Shown in pieces: positions 31,453 through 40,902 of a DNA stretch of 64,000 bases. The notes beneath the pieces were generated by a model. It was not told where the DNA came from. It ran no database searches and saw only the letters and a program-made list of their open reading frames with translations. Every line of letters starts with the position of its first letter. The first letter of the stretch is position 1. A program made the translations under genes and the position numbers. This DNA comes from Meira nashicola (Eukaryota; Basidiomycota; Exobasidiomycetes; Exobasidiales; Brachybasidiaceae): NCBI GenBank assembly GCA_001600355.1, contig BCJU01000003.1:2918519-2982518 (forward strand), in the 5' to 3' direction.

Positions 31453-33489
31453 ATGGCTAAAAAAGGAAACAAGCGATCGTCCGAAAAGGCAGACAATACA
31501 ACCAAAACTACAATTCCACCTTCTTTTGATTCGGAGTTAGATGCTCTTTTCAGTGCTGCTTCTGCTTCTACAAAAAGTGCAAATGTCGAAAGTGATCATA
31601 AAGCCACCAAAAGAGGTAAAAGCTCCGATTTAAAGGTACCGGCAACAAAAGCGGCTCAACTCTCACAAGAAGACGATGATGAAGAGGTGGGAAGTGATGC
31701 AGAGATTGAAGGATTGGTAGAAGTAGAACAGCGATCAGAAGACGATGAGGGAGAAGAGGAACCGATGACCAACGAGATCGAAGACGGAGAATCTGTTGTG
31801 CTTTCTGAAGAAGAGGAAGATGACGACAACAAATCAGATTCCGATCCATCCAAATTGATTCATGAGACTTTACTGGCAAAAAACGGAAAGAAAAAAGAGA
31901 AAAAGAGAAAAGCAATCGATGATGAACCACAGGAAGCTCGGGACCGTCGAAGCATTTTCGTTGGTAATCTCCCTATCTCATTGGTCAAGTCAAGACCTGG
32001 ACTGAAAGCTCTTCAGAAGCATCTTATCGAGCAAAGCCCTTATCCATCTGCAACACACATTCAATCTATCCGATTACGATCTATTCCATTCTCAAAGCCT
32101 ACAGATGATTATGAAGCACGCAATCAAGAAGAAGCAGATAACAAGATGAAAAAGAGACAGAGAAGTAGAGCATACAAAGAAGCTTTGAATGAAGCAACAG
32201 GTGATTATAAAGAGAAAAAGCAGACTTTCTTGACTGGATCTCAAAAGAGAAAGGTAGCATTCATCACACAACAATTAAACGAAAAGGCCGACACTGTAAA
32301 TGCGTACATTACCCTATCTCCTTTAACTGAAAAACGCCTTGCTGTTTTAAAGGAAATTAGCGGAGACAATATTGTGGACAATTTGACAGCATCTGCATTG
32401 GCTGCTTTGTTGGCCCGATCCGCACATGGCTCAACATTTGAAGGGCGACATCTTCGTGTGGACATTGTGTCAGCCTTATTACCCTCAGAGTTGATCGAGA
32501 GTGGACTAGACACGATCAAAACAGCGGATGGAAGTATGTTGGGTGCAACTGCTGGAGGCGGTGGTGCAGATCAAGAAAGTAGAAGGAGGACTGCATTTGT
32601 TGGTAATATGGACTTTGAGACAAAAGATGAAGAAGTTTTAACATTCTTCAACGCTTTGATGATCGATGAGCGTGGCCAACCTCCTGCTTTGCCCAAATTA
32701 GACTTCAGCCGATGCACAAAACTTCCAAAACCTGAAAAAGCATTTGAAGAATCTCAAGTGCTACAACAAGCTTCTTGGGTACAAGATGTGCGTATAATTC
32801 GTGATTCTGCTACTCAAATGGGAAAAGGGTTCAGTTATGTGAAATTCCTTGATGCAGCTTGTGTGGATGAAATTATGGCAATGCATGAAACTGAAGAAGC
32901 GTTCCTTGCTGCTGCCAAATCGGGTAAATCCAACACTCCAATTGGACAATTCCGACGAAAATTAAAATTGAAAGGACGTCCTCTTCGTGTATCACGTTGC
33001 AAGGTACCAAAAGGACATGTAATTCCAACAAAGAGAGGTCGTGATACGAACGAAGGAAATAATATTAGCACTCCAAAAGCTAAGAACAGAAGTCGAAGTA
33101 CAGGGGCTCCTACTCCAGGCGGTACTTCGCCATTCGCTAAAAGGCAAAAGATGGCTAATGGACGTGGTGCCGAATCACCAACGGCAAGAAGAGTGGCTAA
33201 AATCCAAGGAGATAATGAAAAGCCTGCCATTGTTGTCTCTAATCCTTCACCGAAAAACAACGATCCGCTCAAAGCTGCACAATTGGCACAGAAGAAAGCG
33301 GATCCTGAGAGACAAGCAAAAAGAATGGCTAAGAAGAACGCCAAACGTGCATCATTGAAGATTACTTCTGAGATGGGAACGAAGGGCAAAGTATCTTTGA
33401 AACCGAATCAGAAGAAAAATGGCGGAAAAGCACCGAACGCACACAAGAAATCTCATTCTGCCAAGGTGAGAAAGCCAGGCAAAGTTTGA
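31453..33489 (+). CDS. NOP12: Nucleolar RNA-binding protein Nop12 (RBM34 family)
   Basis: Nucleolar protein of 60S/25S rRNA maturation. 678 residues from ATG 31453 (MAKKGNKRSSEK). An acidic serine-rich N-terminal region (~70-145) is followed by RRM1 beginning RRSIFVGNLP at ~165 with a long charged insertion (~215-265), and RRM2 beginning RRTAFVGNMDF at ~377 and ending GKGFSYVKFLD to ~460, also with an insertion. The tail is basic (KKADPERQAKRMAKKNAKR), as in nucleolar proteins. No intron needed; however, a GTGAGA at 33466 near the end can pair with the strong acceptor TCTGCAG ending at 33589 and would join this frame to the next gene. Confidence 0.85.
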   Translation: MAKKGNKRSSEKADNTTKTTIPPSFDSELDALFSAASASTKSANVESDHKATKRGKSSDLKVPATKAAQLSQEDDDEEVGSDAEIEGLVEVEQRSEDDEGEEEPMTNEIEDGESVVLSEEEEDDDNKSDSDPSKLIHETLLAKNGKKKEKKRKAIDDEPQEARDRRSIFVGNLPISLVKSRPGLKALQKHLIEQSPYPSATHIQSIRLRSIPFSKPTDDYEARNQEEADNKMKKRQRSRAYKEALNEATGDYKEKKQTFLTGSQKRKVAFITQQLNEKADTVNAYITLSPLTEKRLAVLKEISGDNIVDNLTASALAALLARSAHGSTFEGRHLRVDIVSALLPSELIESGLDTIKTADGSMLGATAGGGGADQESRRRTAFVGNMDFETKDEEVLTFFNALMIDERGQPPALPKLDFSRCTKLPKPEKAFEESQVLQQASWVQDVRIIRDSATQMGKGFSYVKFLDAACVDEIMAMHETEEAFLAAAKSGKSNTPIGQFRRKLKLKGRPLRVSRCKVPKGHVIPTKRGRDTNEGNNISTPKAKNRSRSTGAPTPGGTSPFAKRQKMANGRGAESPTARRVAKIQGDNEKPAIVVSNPSPKNNDPLKAAQLAQKKADPERQAKRMAKKNAKRASLKITSEMGTKGKVSLKPNQKKNGGKAPNAHKKSHSAKVRKPGKV

Positions 33490-33631
33490 ATAAAGCGAAA
33501 GGGAAACATTGTATTCTGAAACATCTTTTTTTCTTTTCCTCCATTCTGTAATATTATTCAATTCGACCCTTTCTCTTCTTGGTCTGCAGAAACGTCTATC
33601 GCTGACATCTTTGGCACTCTTGGCATTATCG

Positions 33632-34621
33632 ATGATCGCTCTCGTTATCATTCCAGGAACTTCTGCAAATAATGAGATTCTCAATTTTGGGCCAATCATG
33701 TGCGCTGCTGATGAACATGGGCATTTGCAAGAGAAAGCAGCAAGGGAATTAAGTAAAGATTGGCCAAGTATAAAACCATTTTCGGGTGTACAGCTTTTCT
33801 CTGTGGATCCTGTCAATGAACCTGAAGTTTGGATCGCCTTGGACTTGGAGGAAGTGAAAGAGATAGTTGATGGAGATGTTTCCGCTTCAAGTTCAGATCG
33901 TTCAATTTCGACTCGCAAATCTACAACTTCCGTTTTGCCTTCGGAATTACACTCGGCAGCATTCCCTTTGATAAGTCGAGATATTCAAACCGACTTTTCA
34001 CCAAGAGATCTTTGGTTAAAAATGTTACCAAAAAGGTTTGAATGGTATACGTATTCAAAAAGGTTTTCTTTTCGAGTTGATTGGTCAGCAAATTTTCCAA
34101 TTAAAGTTCAAGCAAACGTTCATACGCCTCATAGTATGTTATCAACCGGTAAAGCACGTTGGCAAGCAAATGAATATGAATTTGATGAAAATCGAAGAAC
34201 GGAAGAACAAGATTTGATCGATGCAATTTATTGGCCTTGTCCTAGGGTTTACGTGCATCTCAAAGTTGACATTGAAGCTTTGCCTATTCCGCCGCCAAAA
34301 CAGAATCATGTTAAGCAATCTTCTCTTTGGGATATGCTTGTTAACCTATCAGAATGGTACATTGGACCTTTGACCAATCCTTTCAAAGAAGGCAATTTTG
34401 GTCCAAACGATAAGATTATTTCACCTGTTCCCGTTCATTTGATTCTCGAGCCTGTTTATCTCGGCTTCATACCACATACAAGTTTAAGCCTATTTATGGT
34501 TTTGATACCGTTTTTGTTATTTTCAACTTTCGTTCTTGCACCAATTGTGAAGAAGAAATTGAATGAAATTTTAGCACAAGAAGACGATCAAACAACCTCA
34601 CAAGCACGTAAAAAGCAGTAA
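33632..34621 (+). CDS. ER-type single-pass membrane protein, possibly Pga1-like; start uncertain
   Basis: The frame is open from 33509 without an ATG until 33632 (MIALVIIPGTSANNE). Upstream of this, KRLSLTSLALLALSMIALVI reads like the start of a signal sequence, and it begins exactly after the acceptor GGTCTGCAG at 33581-33589. So either an upstream exon supplies the ATG (the only in-frame donor I see is inside NOP12, 33466), or translation starts at 33632 with a short signal. The body (~300 residues) contains YSKRFSFRVDWSANFPIKVQ and YWPCPRVYVHLKVD, then a C-terminal membrane span SLSLFMVLIPFLLFSTFVLA and a short KKK tail. This topology fits a lumenal ER protein; the FRVDWSANFP strand resembles the W-S-A type strand of Pga1, the Gpi18 partner in GPI-anchor mannosylation, but I hold that weakly. 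Confidence 0.5.
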   Translation: MIALVIIPGTSANNEILNFGPIMCAADEHGHLQEKAARELSKDWPSIKPFSGVQLFSVDPVNEPEVWIALDLEEVKEIVDGDVSASSSDRSISTRKSTTSVLPSELHSAAFPLISRDIQTDFSPRDLWLKMLPKRFEWYTYSKRFSFRVDWSANFPIKVQANVHTPHSMLSTGKARWQANEYEFDENRRTEEQDLIDAIYWPCPRVYVHLKVDIEALPIPPPKQNHVKQSSLWDMLVNLSEWYIGPLTNPFKEGNFGPNDKIISPVPVHLILEPVYLGFIPHTSLSLFMVLIPFLLFSTFVLAPIVKKKLNEILAQEDDQTTSQARKKQ

Positions 34622-34805
34622 AATACAGAATTTCAAATCATCTTGTACATTAGTCATATTTATCATTGTGATGACCTAATAAGCTGACGCCTATTAATTT
34701 AATGTCGGGATTCCGAAGCATTTTGACAATACATTTCTTGTTAAGATTCCGAATTTTCCGTCATGTTTTCTTCGGCGCCGTTTCGTTATTTATGAGACAA
34801 AGGGG

Positions 34806-34812
34806 TATATAA
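34806..34812 (+). promoter_or_regulatory. TATA box of the secreted peptide gene at 34882
   Basis: TATATAA (GGGTATATAAGG) about 70 bases upstream of the ATG, followed by a C/T-rich leader. Confidence 0.55.
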
Positions 34813-34881
34813 GGTAATATAAATTGTTCCCTTCCTGATACTTTTCTACATCTTGGACATCCTAACCTTTATCAATCTAAC

Positions 34882-35124
34882 ATGAAGCAAATTTTCATCA
34901 TTTTCGTTAGTGTCATCATCACTTTGGCTTTGGCTTCAATTGCGTCAACTAGCCCTGCGCCAGCGCTTAATGTGAGTAGAGTCAAAAGATTTGTTAACAA
35001 CAAACACTAATCCATCTCCTTCTATCAGATTGGTGAAATCAAAGCAAGAAGTTTATCAAAAGTGACCGGCAAGATTCCTAAATCTGGCCAGCCTGCACCT
35101 GCTTGCGTGGAACCACCATGCTAA
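34882..35124 (+). CDS. Small secreted peptide precursor ending CVEPPC
   Basis: Exon 1 34882-34971 (30 codons, MKQIFIIFVSVIITLALASI then ASTSPAPALN), intron 34972-35028 (GTGAGT...ATCAG, 57 bases, phase 0), exon 2 35029-35124; 61 residues. The mature part is IGEIKARSLSKVTGKIPKSG then QPAPACVEPPC and stop. Only two cysteines, at the very C-terminus, enclosing four residues. It has no KR pair, but KAR and basic residues could be cut. The signal peptide start MKQIFII is nearly the same as MKQVFII of the gene at 39943, pointing to common origin. Too short and split for simple ORF calling; the two-exon model rests on splice consensus and the shared architecture. Confidence 0.7.
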
Positions 35125-35446
35125 GGGATATGCATACGTACTTGAAGGTCTTTATTAAGACAGATAACAAGATGATGGGTTTATTAATGGTTATCGACTT
35201 CTCATCTCTGTAACTCTCAATCTACTCGCTTCAATGCACGATTTCAAATAATCGATTGAGCTTATTGAAATCTATATACAATGTTTTGCGTTTTTGGAGT
35301 GAAAAGTGCTGTAAGAATTTGAATGGCATCCATGAAGGGGATGTGTGTAATGCTTGATTAATTTGGTATGAATATGCTGGGCGTGTAAGATTAAGAAGAA
35401 TGCAGGATCAACCTACATGATAAAATTTCTAGAGAGAAAGAACTCT
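35125..35446. other. Short intergenic region between convergent genes
   Basis: About 320 bases of 3' flanks; nothing supportable seen. Confidence 0.5.
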
Positions 35447-37981
35447 TTATTTCTTCTTCAAAGCAGCTAATTGATCAGCTTTAGTCAATTGTAACTTTCC
35501 TACACCTCCAACAGGTAAGAAAGTATTATTTGATCCGCTTGAAGATGAAAATTGAGGTCCTTTTGGTGCATGTGGAGATTGTCCAGGTTTGAGTGTAAAA
35601 GAGACAGGTTGTTTTGGTAATTGATAAGAAATTCCTAAACTTTCTAATTCTTCTTTTAATTGACGCATCAATTGCGTTCTACGAGACCAACGTTGTCCCC
35701 AATCTTGCCAATTACCTTTATGTTCCATTGCTATAACCAATTCGATCGAATTCGTTTGAGATTCGATAGTGTTCAAATTGATTTCCATACCTCCACCCCA
35801 TTCACGATCATGTTCTTTAACGTATGTTCGCATACGTGAACGTAATTCGTCAATCATTTCTAACAAAGTAGAATCGTAACCGACTTGAATCATTGTAACT
35901 TCCCATTGATTGTTCGATCTACGACAATTGAAAATCATCTTTTGCGAACTGAGTAAAGCATTTGGTGCAACAATCGTTTCGTTATAAACGGTACGGAAAG
36001 TTGTACTGATCAAGCCAAATTCGACAACAAACATAAAGTTTTCGTCAACACAAACCAAATCTCCTACATCATATGGATGTGTAGCAAAGATGAACACCAT
36101 CGATTCGAACAAAGTCTTGGCGCTATTTCCAAAAATGAATGAGAAACCGACGACAAAGGTTGAAAGAGGAGCAATGTTTGCCACTGTATTATCTCCGTTA
36201 AAGATCAAAAGCCAAATAAAGATCATGATAATCAATGCAACACCTAAAAGTACACCGTCCAACTTTTGAACAGCTGAACTTGCATCTTTGAGTGATGTTG
36301 CCAATGCACGACGTTCTCTAAAGATTCTTTGAACGCCATCACGAAATTCTTGCTTGCTCACATCTCCATTACCATCTGCATCGAAATGTTTGAATGCTTC
36401 ACGAGCTTCTTCAAAAGAGTCGAAAAAGGGTTCAAAATCCTCTGCTACCAGAGTAGTACGATGATGTCCAACAGCGTTGAAAAGTTTCTTTGCTAAACGA
36501 CGAGCAGAGAGCATTTTCTTGTTCCTATACAACTTGGAATCTTTCATCGTTGCAGTTTGCAAGGCATCCGTCAATTGGGAAGCAAAGTTTTGTTTGCGCA
36601 TTTCCTTTTCATCGAGTTGTTTTGGTGTTTTAGTACCCTTCTTTCCTTTTGGTGTACCAGCACCTCCGCTGTTGCCATGTTGTTGTTCTTGTAATGGTGA
36701 TCCATCCCGAGCAGCGCTGTTTCCGAAAAAGCCACCAGTTTGAGAAGCATTTTTATGATGACCGAAAGCGACATTAGCACTCGGTGATTGAGGTCGACTT
36801 CCAAAACCGAACTTTTGTCCCCAAATACCTGTTTGTCGTTTGCTGTTCACACCACTAGCGAGGTATTTGCTATCGGCTAAACGATCCAGAGCTCTAAGTG
36901 CAGATTGATTCGTCTCAAGGCGTTCTTTGAGAGATACTTTGTGGAAATTGATAGCAACCAATTGAAGTGCAAATTTCTCTGCGACGAGTATGATACCAGA
37001 AGCGAAAAGTGCTTTGATTGTAAGAAGAATCCATTTAAAGTATGGCGGATGAGCCTGACCTGGGAATTCAACGGCTAAGATACCACCCAACGAAATCCAT
37101 GCCCAAGTGATACAAAGAACTAATTTGATCCAAATCATGATTGCGATAAAAACTTCAACGTAAGTCTTGAAAGCTGGAGGAGCTTTACCATAAAATGCTA
37201 CACCAACCTTAAGCACGATTGGAGGAATCCAGTCCATTACCAAAAAAGTACCACAAGCTGCTGCCCAAATGATAGCAATCCAAATTGACCAAGTTTGTAC
37301 TTGTGGTCGAACGGGATTATTTTTAAAGGCAGCAGTTGTAACGATAAAAGGTACCATAGCAATACCTGTACCCAAGAGACCAAACACAAATATACGTACC
37401 GGTCGTGCTAAGCGCATAAGCCAAAGCCATACTCTACGACCACGTTTTGCGCGAATGACTCGTTTACCTTTGTTATCAATCTCTTCTGCTTCATCATCAT
37501 CATTATCCGAATCGTCTGTATTCCAATCAAAATCGTCGGTCTCATCGCCTGAGCTATCCCATTCTTCTCCGTCTTCATCAACGTGATGATGATGATAATG
37601 ATGACCACCACCACCAGATTTACTTTGTTGTGGCGGATAATCGTTTTGGGGGNGTGTTGAATACTTTTCCGCTAAATAAGGATTTTTATCCTTATCAACT
37701 AGAGTATCATATTGTACGGAACCTTTTGAATCTTTTCCTCTTTGATGACCGTTGCTTTCGTATGATTGTTCACCTTCAAATCCAGGTTGCATTCCTTCAT
37801 AAAAATGTGGATTGTTTGGGTCATGTTGATGAATATGGTGAGCGGGAGGATTAGGATTAGAAGTGGCAGAATCGAAACTGGATTGAGATTGCATTCCTGG
37901 CCGCACAGGTGCGCGTAAGCTATCTAATGGTATTAAAGAAGGATCTGCACCCTCTCCACGAACATATGGTAGAGAGGACAT
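35447..37981 (-). CDS. MscS-type mechanosensitive channel with EF-hand (Msy1/Msy2 type)
   Basis: 844 residues. Calcium-regulated mechanosensitive channel; relatives act in the ER/perinuclear membrane of fission yeast to limit calcium on hypo-osmotic shock. Layout: disordered N-terminal ~180 with His/Asp/Glu runs; four hydrophobic spans ~190-350 (FVFGLLGTGIAMVPFIVTTA, FIAIMIWIKLVLCITWAWIS and others); a linker; an EF-hand at ~530-545 (FKHFDADGNGDVSKQEF with the Asp/Asn ligands intact); two spans ~570-620 (GVLLGVALIIMIFIWLLIF, ANIAPLSTFVVGFSFIFGNS); then the MscS beta domain (FIFATHPYDVGDLVCVD, TFRTVYNETIVAPNALLSS). One ambiguous base (37653) leaves residue ~110 undefined beside a run of G; the frame is otherwise intact. 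Confidence 0.93.
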   Translation of the reverse strand: MSSLPYVRGEGADPSLIPLDSLRAPVRPGMQSQSSFDSATSNPNPPAHHIHQHDPNNPHFYEGMQPGFEGEQSYESNGHQRGKDSKGSVQYDTLVDKDKNPYLAEKYSTXPQNDYPPQQSKSGGGGHHYHHHHVDEDGEEWDSSGDETDDFDWNTDDSDNDDDEAEEIDNKGKRVIRAKRGRRVWLWLMRLARPVRIFVFGLLGTGIAMVPFIVTTAAFKNNPVRPQVQTWSIWIAIIWAAACGTFLVMDWIPPIVLKVGVAFYGKAPPAFKTYVEVFIAIMIWIKLVLCITWAWISLGGILAVEFPGQAHPPYFKWILLTIKALFASGIILVAEKFALQLVAINFHKVSLKERLETNQSALRALDRLADSKYLASGVNSKRQTGIWGQKFGFGSRPQSPSANVAFGHHKNASQTGGFFGNSAARDGSPLQEQQHGNSGGAGTPKGKKGTKTPKQLDEKEMRKQNFASQLTDALQTATMKDSKLYRNKKMLSARRLAKKLFNAVGHHRTTLVAEDFEPFFDSFEEAREAFKHFDADGNGDVSKQEFRDGVQRIFRERRALATSLKDASSAVQKLDGVLLGVALIIMIFIWLLIFNGDNTVANIAPLSTFVVGFSFIFGNSAKTLFESMVFIFATHPYDVGDLVCVDENFMFVVEFGLISTTFRTVYNETIVAPNALLSSQKMIFNCRRSNNQWEVTMIQVGYDSTLLEMIDELRSRMRTYVKEHDREWGGGMEINLNTIESQTNSIELVIAMEHKGNWQDWGQRWSRRTQLMRQLKEELESLGISYQLPKQPVSFTLKPGQSPHAPKGPQFSSSSGSNNTFLPVGGVGKLQLTKADQLAALKKK

Positions 37982-38742
37982 GATGGAGAGAAAAGTTTTA
38001 GTTTCTCTCCTAACTTCTTCTCCTGTTCAGGACCAGCCGATAGAACAGGAAATTGAAAGACGTGTATGGAGTTGTTACGCCAGGTTTATATATGTGTGTT
38101 TGAAAGTGATTGGAATTGCTTCCTTGTAATAGCGATGATGATGGAGATGAGGGATATATGCTAAAGATTTCAATATGCAATTTACTGTCATTGACATTCA
38201 TTCTTTCTTTCGGCCGGCGAAATGTGTTGCTTGGCATATTAACCAAAACTTTTTTAGTGCGATTTCGCCTTTGTCCGAATAAATTTTCTGCAACATTACC
38301 GAATTGACAACAACATGTACCCGTAGTGCAAACTTTTTTCCCCCACGTCATCCCTGTCCCTATTTTTTTTTATTTGATTTGATTCTTGTGTTTTAGTGGA
38401 ACGCACGCGGTGTACGAACGGCGCGTAATTAAGGCACTGCATGCAAGCTTCACGAGACTTCGATTTGGTTGCATATAACACATACACAGGCAGACGATGC
38501 TAGTGAAAAGAATAAATAGAAACACGGGAAATTTCCAAACAAAAGGAGAGGAAGTATCACCACAGCAAAAAATAAGAATGATTAAAAAACGCGAAGAGAC
38601 ACTGACTTTGAACCGCCACCCCGAAATTCCAATACTATGCATGACCAAGATGCAAGGTCAGATGTGATCTTAGTGAATTGATGATATGATCGCGCAGTAA
38701 AGGTTACAGCTTTGATCTTAAGCTTTTTCTCTTTCATCTTTG
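37982..38742. other. Intergenic region MscS channel / secreted peptide cluster
   Basis: About 760 bases. Upstream region of the MscS gene followed by the 3' flank of the minus-strand peptide gene. Short frames here (38010-38351, 38370-38648) have no support. Confidence 0.5.
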
Positions 38743-39038
38743 TCAAGACCGTTTGCATTTTGATTTATGACATTTGGGAGGCGTTCTAAAGTTGCTCAAA
38801 TTTGAAGCAATAGAATATTTACTACGCTTTATTGAATCGTGGCTTTCAGTAGCTTCATCTTGACTGTTTATAAGTCGCTCGGATAGTGATGGACTTGCTA
38901 TATTCATCTAGACGGCAAAACATCATATTAGTGACATACTATTATGGTACAAACCACCTCACTCACAATCGGCAAAGACGCAACTTGGAGGCTGATCAGG
39001 ATGAAGGTCGTTAAGAAAAGAAAGAGATTGAAGAGCAT
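38743..39038 (-). CDS. Small secreted Kex2-type peptide precursor ending CHKSKCKRS
   Basis: Exon 1 39038-38967 (24 codons, signal peptide MLFNLFLFLTTFILISLQVA then SLPI), intron 38966-38908 (GTGAGT...GTCTAG, 59 bases, phase 0), exon 2 38907-38743; 78 residues. The mature part starts MNIASPSLSERLINSQ, has a KR site (HDSIKR), and the released peptide SKYSIASNLSNFRTPPK runs into CHKSKC followed by KRS and stop. This is the same two-Cys-then-KR ending as in the large precursor at 27374. A longer in-frame ATG at 39134 exists, but 39038 gives a clean signal peptide and lies ~50 bases from a TATA-like box. Confidence 0.75.
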
Positions 39039-39649
39039 GAGTGCTGTTAGAAAAGTTTGAATGCAGAAGAAATAATTATTGCTCTTTATATTTGCTGCGT
39101 GAATTGATGATGAAAGGTCAGAAATAGCGCACACGTTATCCCCTAATACTTCTCACGGCAGCGCTTGGCATAGTCTTATCCACGCTTACTAAATTCGTTA
39201 TCATTTCCGAATTGATTCGGCAATCGCCAACCATGACATCAATGATAATAATTAATTTGATTTTTAATATAAATTGTCCCTTTCGCGGCTCCCCGCTTTT
39301 GAAGATAAAGCAAATTTTACACACGGTCGATCGATATTAAATAGGTCTGAGAACATAAACGGTCCGAATTGAAAGTCGCGAAATCGATAAAAGGCTAAAA
39401 AAAGTAAGGGAAGTCAAAGCCCAGCCGAAAAAGTCTCTCATTTTCAACGTTATTGAAGTCTAAAACACGATGATAAGAGAACTGTCAAAAGGTTGTTAGC
39501 CGATAAGGGGCGCTATAATCCGACTAAGTTCATTTTATAAATTGTATTTAGCGAGAAAAGACAAGATAAGGATAAATATAAAAATGGTCTTTAATCACTA
39601 TTGAGTGAAAAAAGAACTAAGAAAGGAGGCATAGTTCGAAAATCAAATT
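39039..39649. other. Intergenic region within peptide cluster
   Basis: About 610 bases. Minus-strand ATATAAAG near 39083-39092 is a likely TATA box for the gene starting at 39038. Otherwise AT-rich with no supportable gene. Confidence 0.5.
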
Positions 39650-39943
39650 TCAGCAATGGTCCTGGCATCCAATAATGTTTGGCACTCCTGCGCCTCGCTT
39701 AAGGTTTTGAGATGGTTCATTAAAAGTGCGCTTTTCGTAGCTTGTAGTGATTGTCTCAATCGAGCGCTTAAACGGTTTTCCGCTTTTATTTGCCTAGAAA
39801 GAGAGATTAAAGGAGATTATATCTCAGTAACAATAGAACTAAAAAAGTCTGTTATCACTCACAATATTGAATGGCATAGAGTGCACTCTGCAAACACAAA
39901 GAAATAAAGCGAGTGCGAAAATGATGATGAATACTTGCTTCAT
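39650..39943 (-). CDS. Small secreted Kex2-processed peptide precursor ending CQDHC
   Basis: Exon 1 39943-39863 (27 codons, signal peptide MKQVFIIIFALALFLCVC then RVHSMPFNI), intron 39862-39794 (GTGAGT...TTCTAG, 69 bases, phase 0), exon 2 39793-39650; 74 residues. Three KR sites cut the mature part into ANKSGKPF-KR, SIETITTSYE-KR, TFNEPSQNL-KR and the C-terminal peptide GAGVPNIIGCQDHC. The last peptide ends in two cysteines enclosing three residues. Every KR sits at the end of a 10-12 residue segment, as in multi-peptide precursors. Closest in signal-peptide sequence to the gene at 34882. Confidence 0.78.
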
Positions 39944-39983
39944 AGCGAATGATTTAGGTTTTGAATGAGTTGGATGAAGAGGG

Positions 39984-39990
39984 ATTTATA
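39984..39990 (-). promoter_or_regulatory. TATA box of the peptide gene starting at 39943
   Basis: TATAAAT on the minus strand (TTTTTATAAATCCC) 41-47 bases upstream of the ATG. Confidence 0.5.
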
Positions 39991-39996
39991 AAAATT

Positions 39997-40657
39997 CAAA
40001 TAAAAAGACAAGGACTTTATATAACTTGAAAAGAAATAAAATTCTTAAGTCTCAACCTTTTATATTGCGCCAAAAAGACCTTATTTATCCGAACAAAAGC
40101 CATAAAAGAAATGACAAATTGAAAAAGAAATGTAATCCGTCCTACATGCATCGGGTAATGTATTTGTATCATAAACCTTATTCAAATACGTTGGCCGGAT
40201 CCTGGATTTAGAAAATTAGCCGCGGTTCCCATAATTCTTTGTTCCTGAACATTTAAGTAGCCGAATAGTGAAACTTAATAAAGGCAGCCTGCGGGAAAAG
40301 CCATATTTGCCAAGTATTAGAATTTCATTCATAATTGTGCATGAAGGCTGAATAATTTAGTAATAACTTCGGCGGTGTTGTAGTGAGTCCGTGTCAATTG
40401 GTTAATTTGATTGGTGGCTGTTATAAGACACATTATAAAATTTACGCCAAACATTTTAGTTGACTCCGAAATGAGTATGAATACATGATCAAGGTAGAAT
40501 AAGAGATTGTTAATACACTTTCTTTCGTAACCATAGCGATGAGAAATAGTTTAAAATTGTATATTAAATTTCAGTATATTGACAATGTGATACATAATTA
40601 ATAAGGCGACGGAGAGACAACAAATCACTTCATTATAAAGTTCATCAACAGAGAGTT
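39997..40657. other. Intergenic AT-rich region within peptide cluster
   Basis: About 660 bases with no signal-peptide exon or credible frame on either strand that I could find. Confidence 0.45.
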
Positions 40658-40902
40658 TTACGTCACAGGGTGGGGTTTGCATTGAGGTTCATTTTGTGTA
40701 TAATTTGAACACTTAATACAACGTTCAAGTTGAATACTAGTAGTTTTACTGTCACGCTTGATAAACCCCTATAAGATAGGAAATACCATCATTAGTAGTG
40801 TTCAATTTCGAAAATAAAACTTACCACAGGAGCAGACATAGCAGACATGCTCATAATGAGAGCCATAAAAGCGAACAAGATGACGAGATTGTTCTTCATC
40901 AT
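40658..40902 (-). CDS. Small secreted cysteine-containing peptide precursor with KR site
   Basis: Exon 1 40902-40825 (26 codons, signal peptide MMKNNLVILFAFMALIMSMS then AMSAPV), intron 40824-40769 (GTAAGT...TTATAG, 56 bases, phase 0), exon 2 40768-40658; 62 residues. One KR site soon after the signal peptide (GFIKR) would release a 31-residue peptide DSKTTSIQLERCIKCSNYTQ then NEPQCKPHPVT, with three cysteines (C-x2-C-x9-C). The odd cysteine count allows a dimer or a free thiol. A minus-strand TATATAAAG box lies ~85-92 bases upstream. Unknown function. Confidence 0.72.

Noticed and set aside
32835..33389. 184-codon minus-strand frame inside NOP12
   Set aside because: Antisense shadow of a clearly conserved RRM protein; no independent features.
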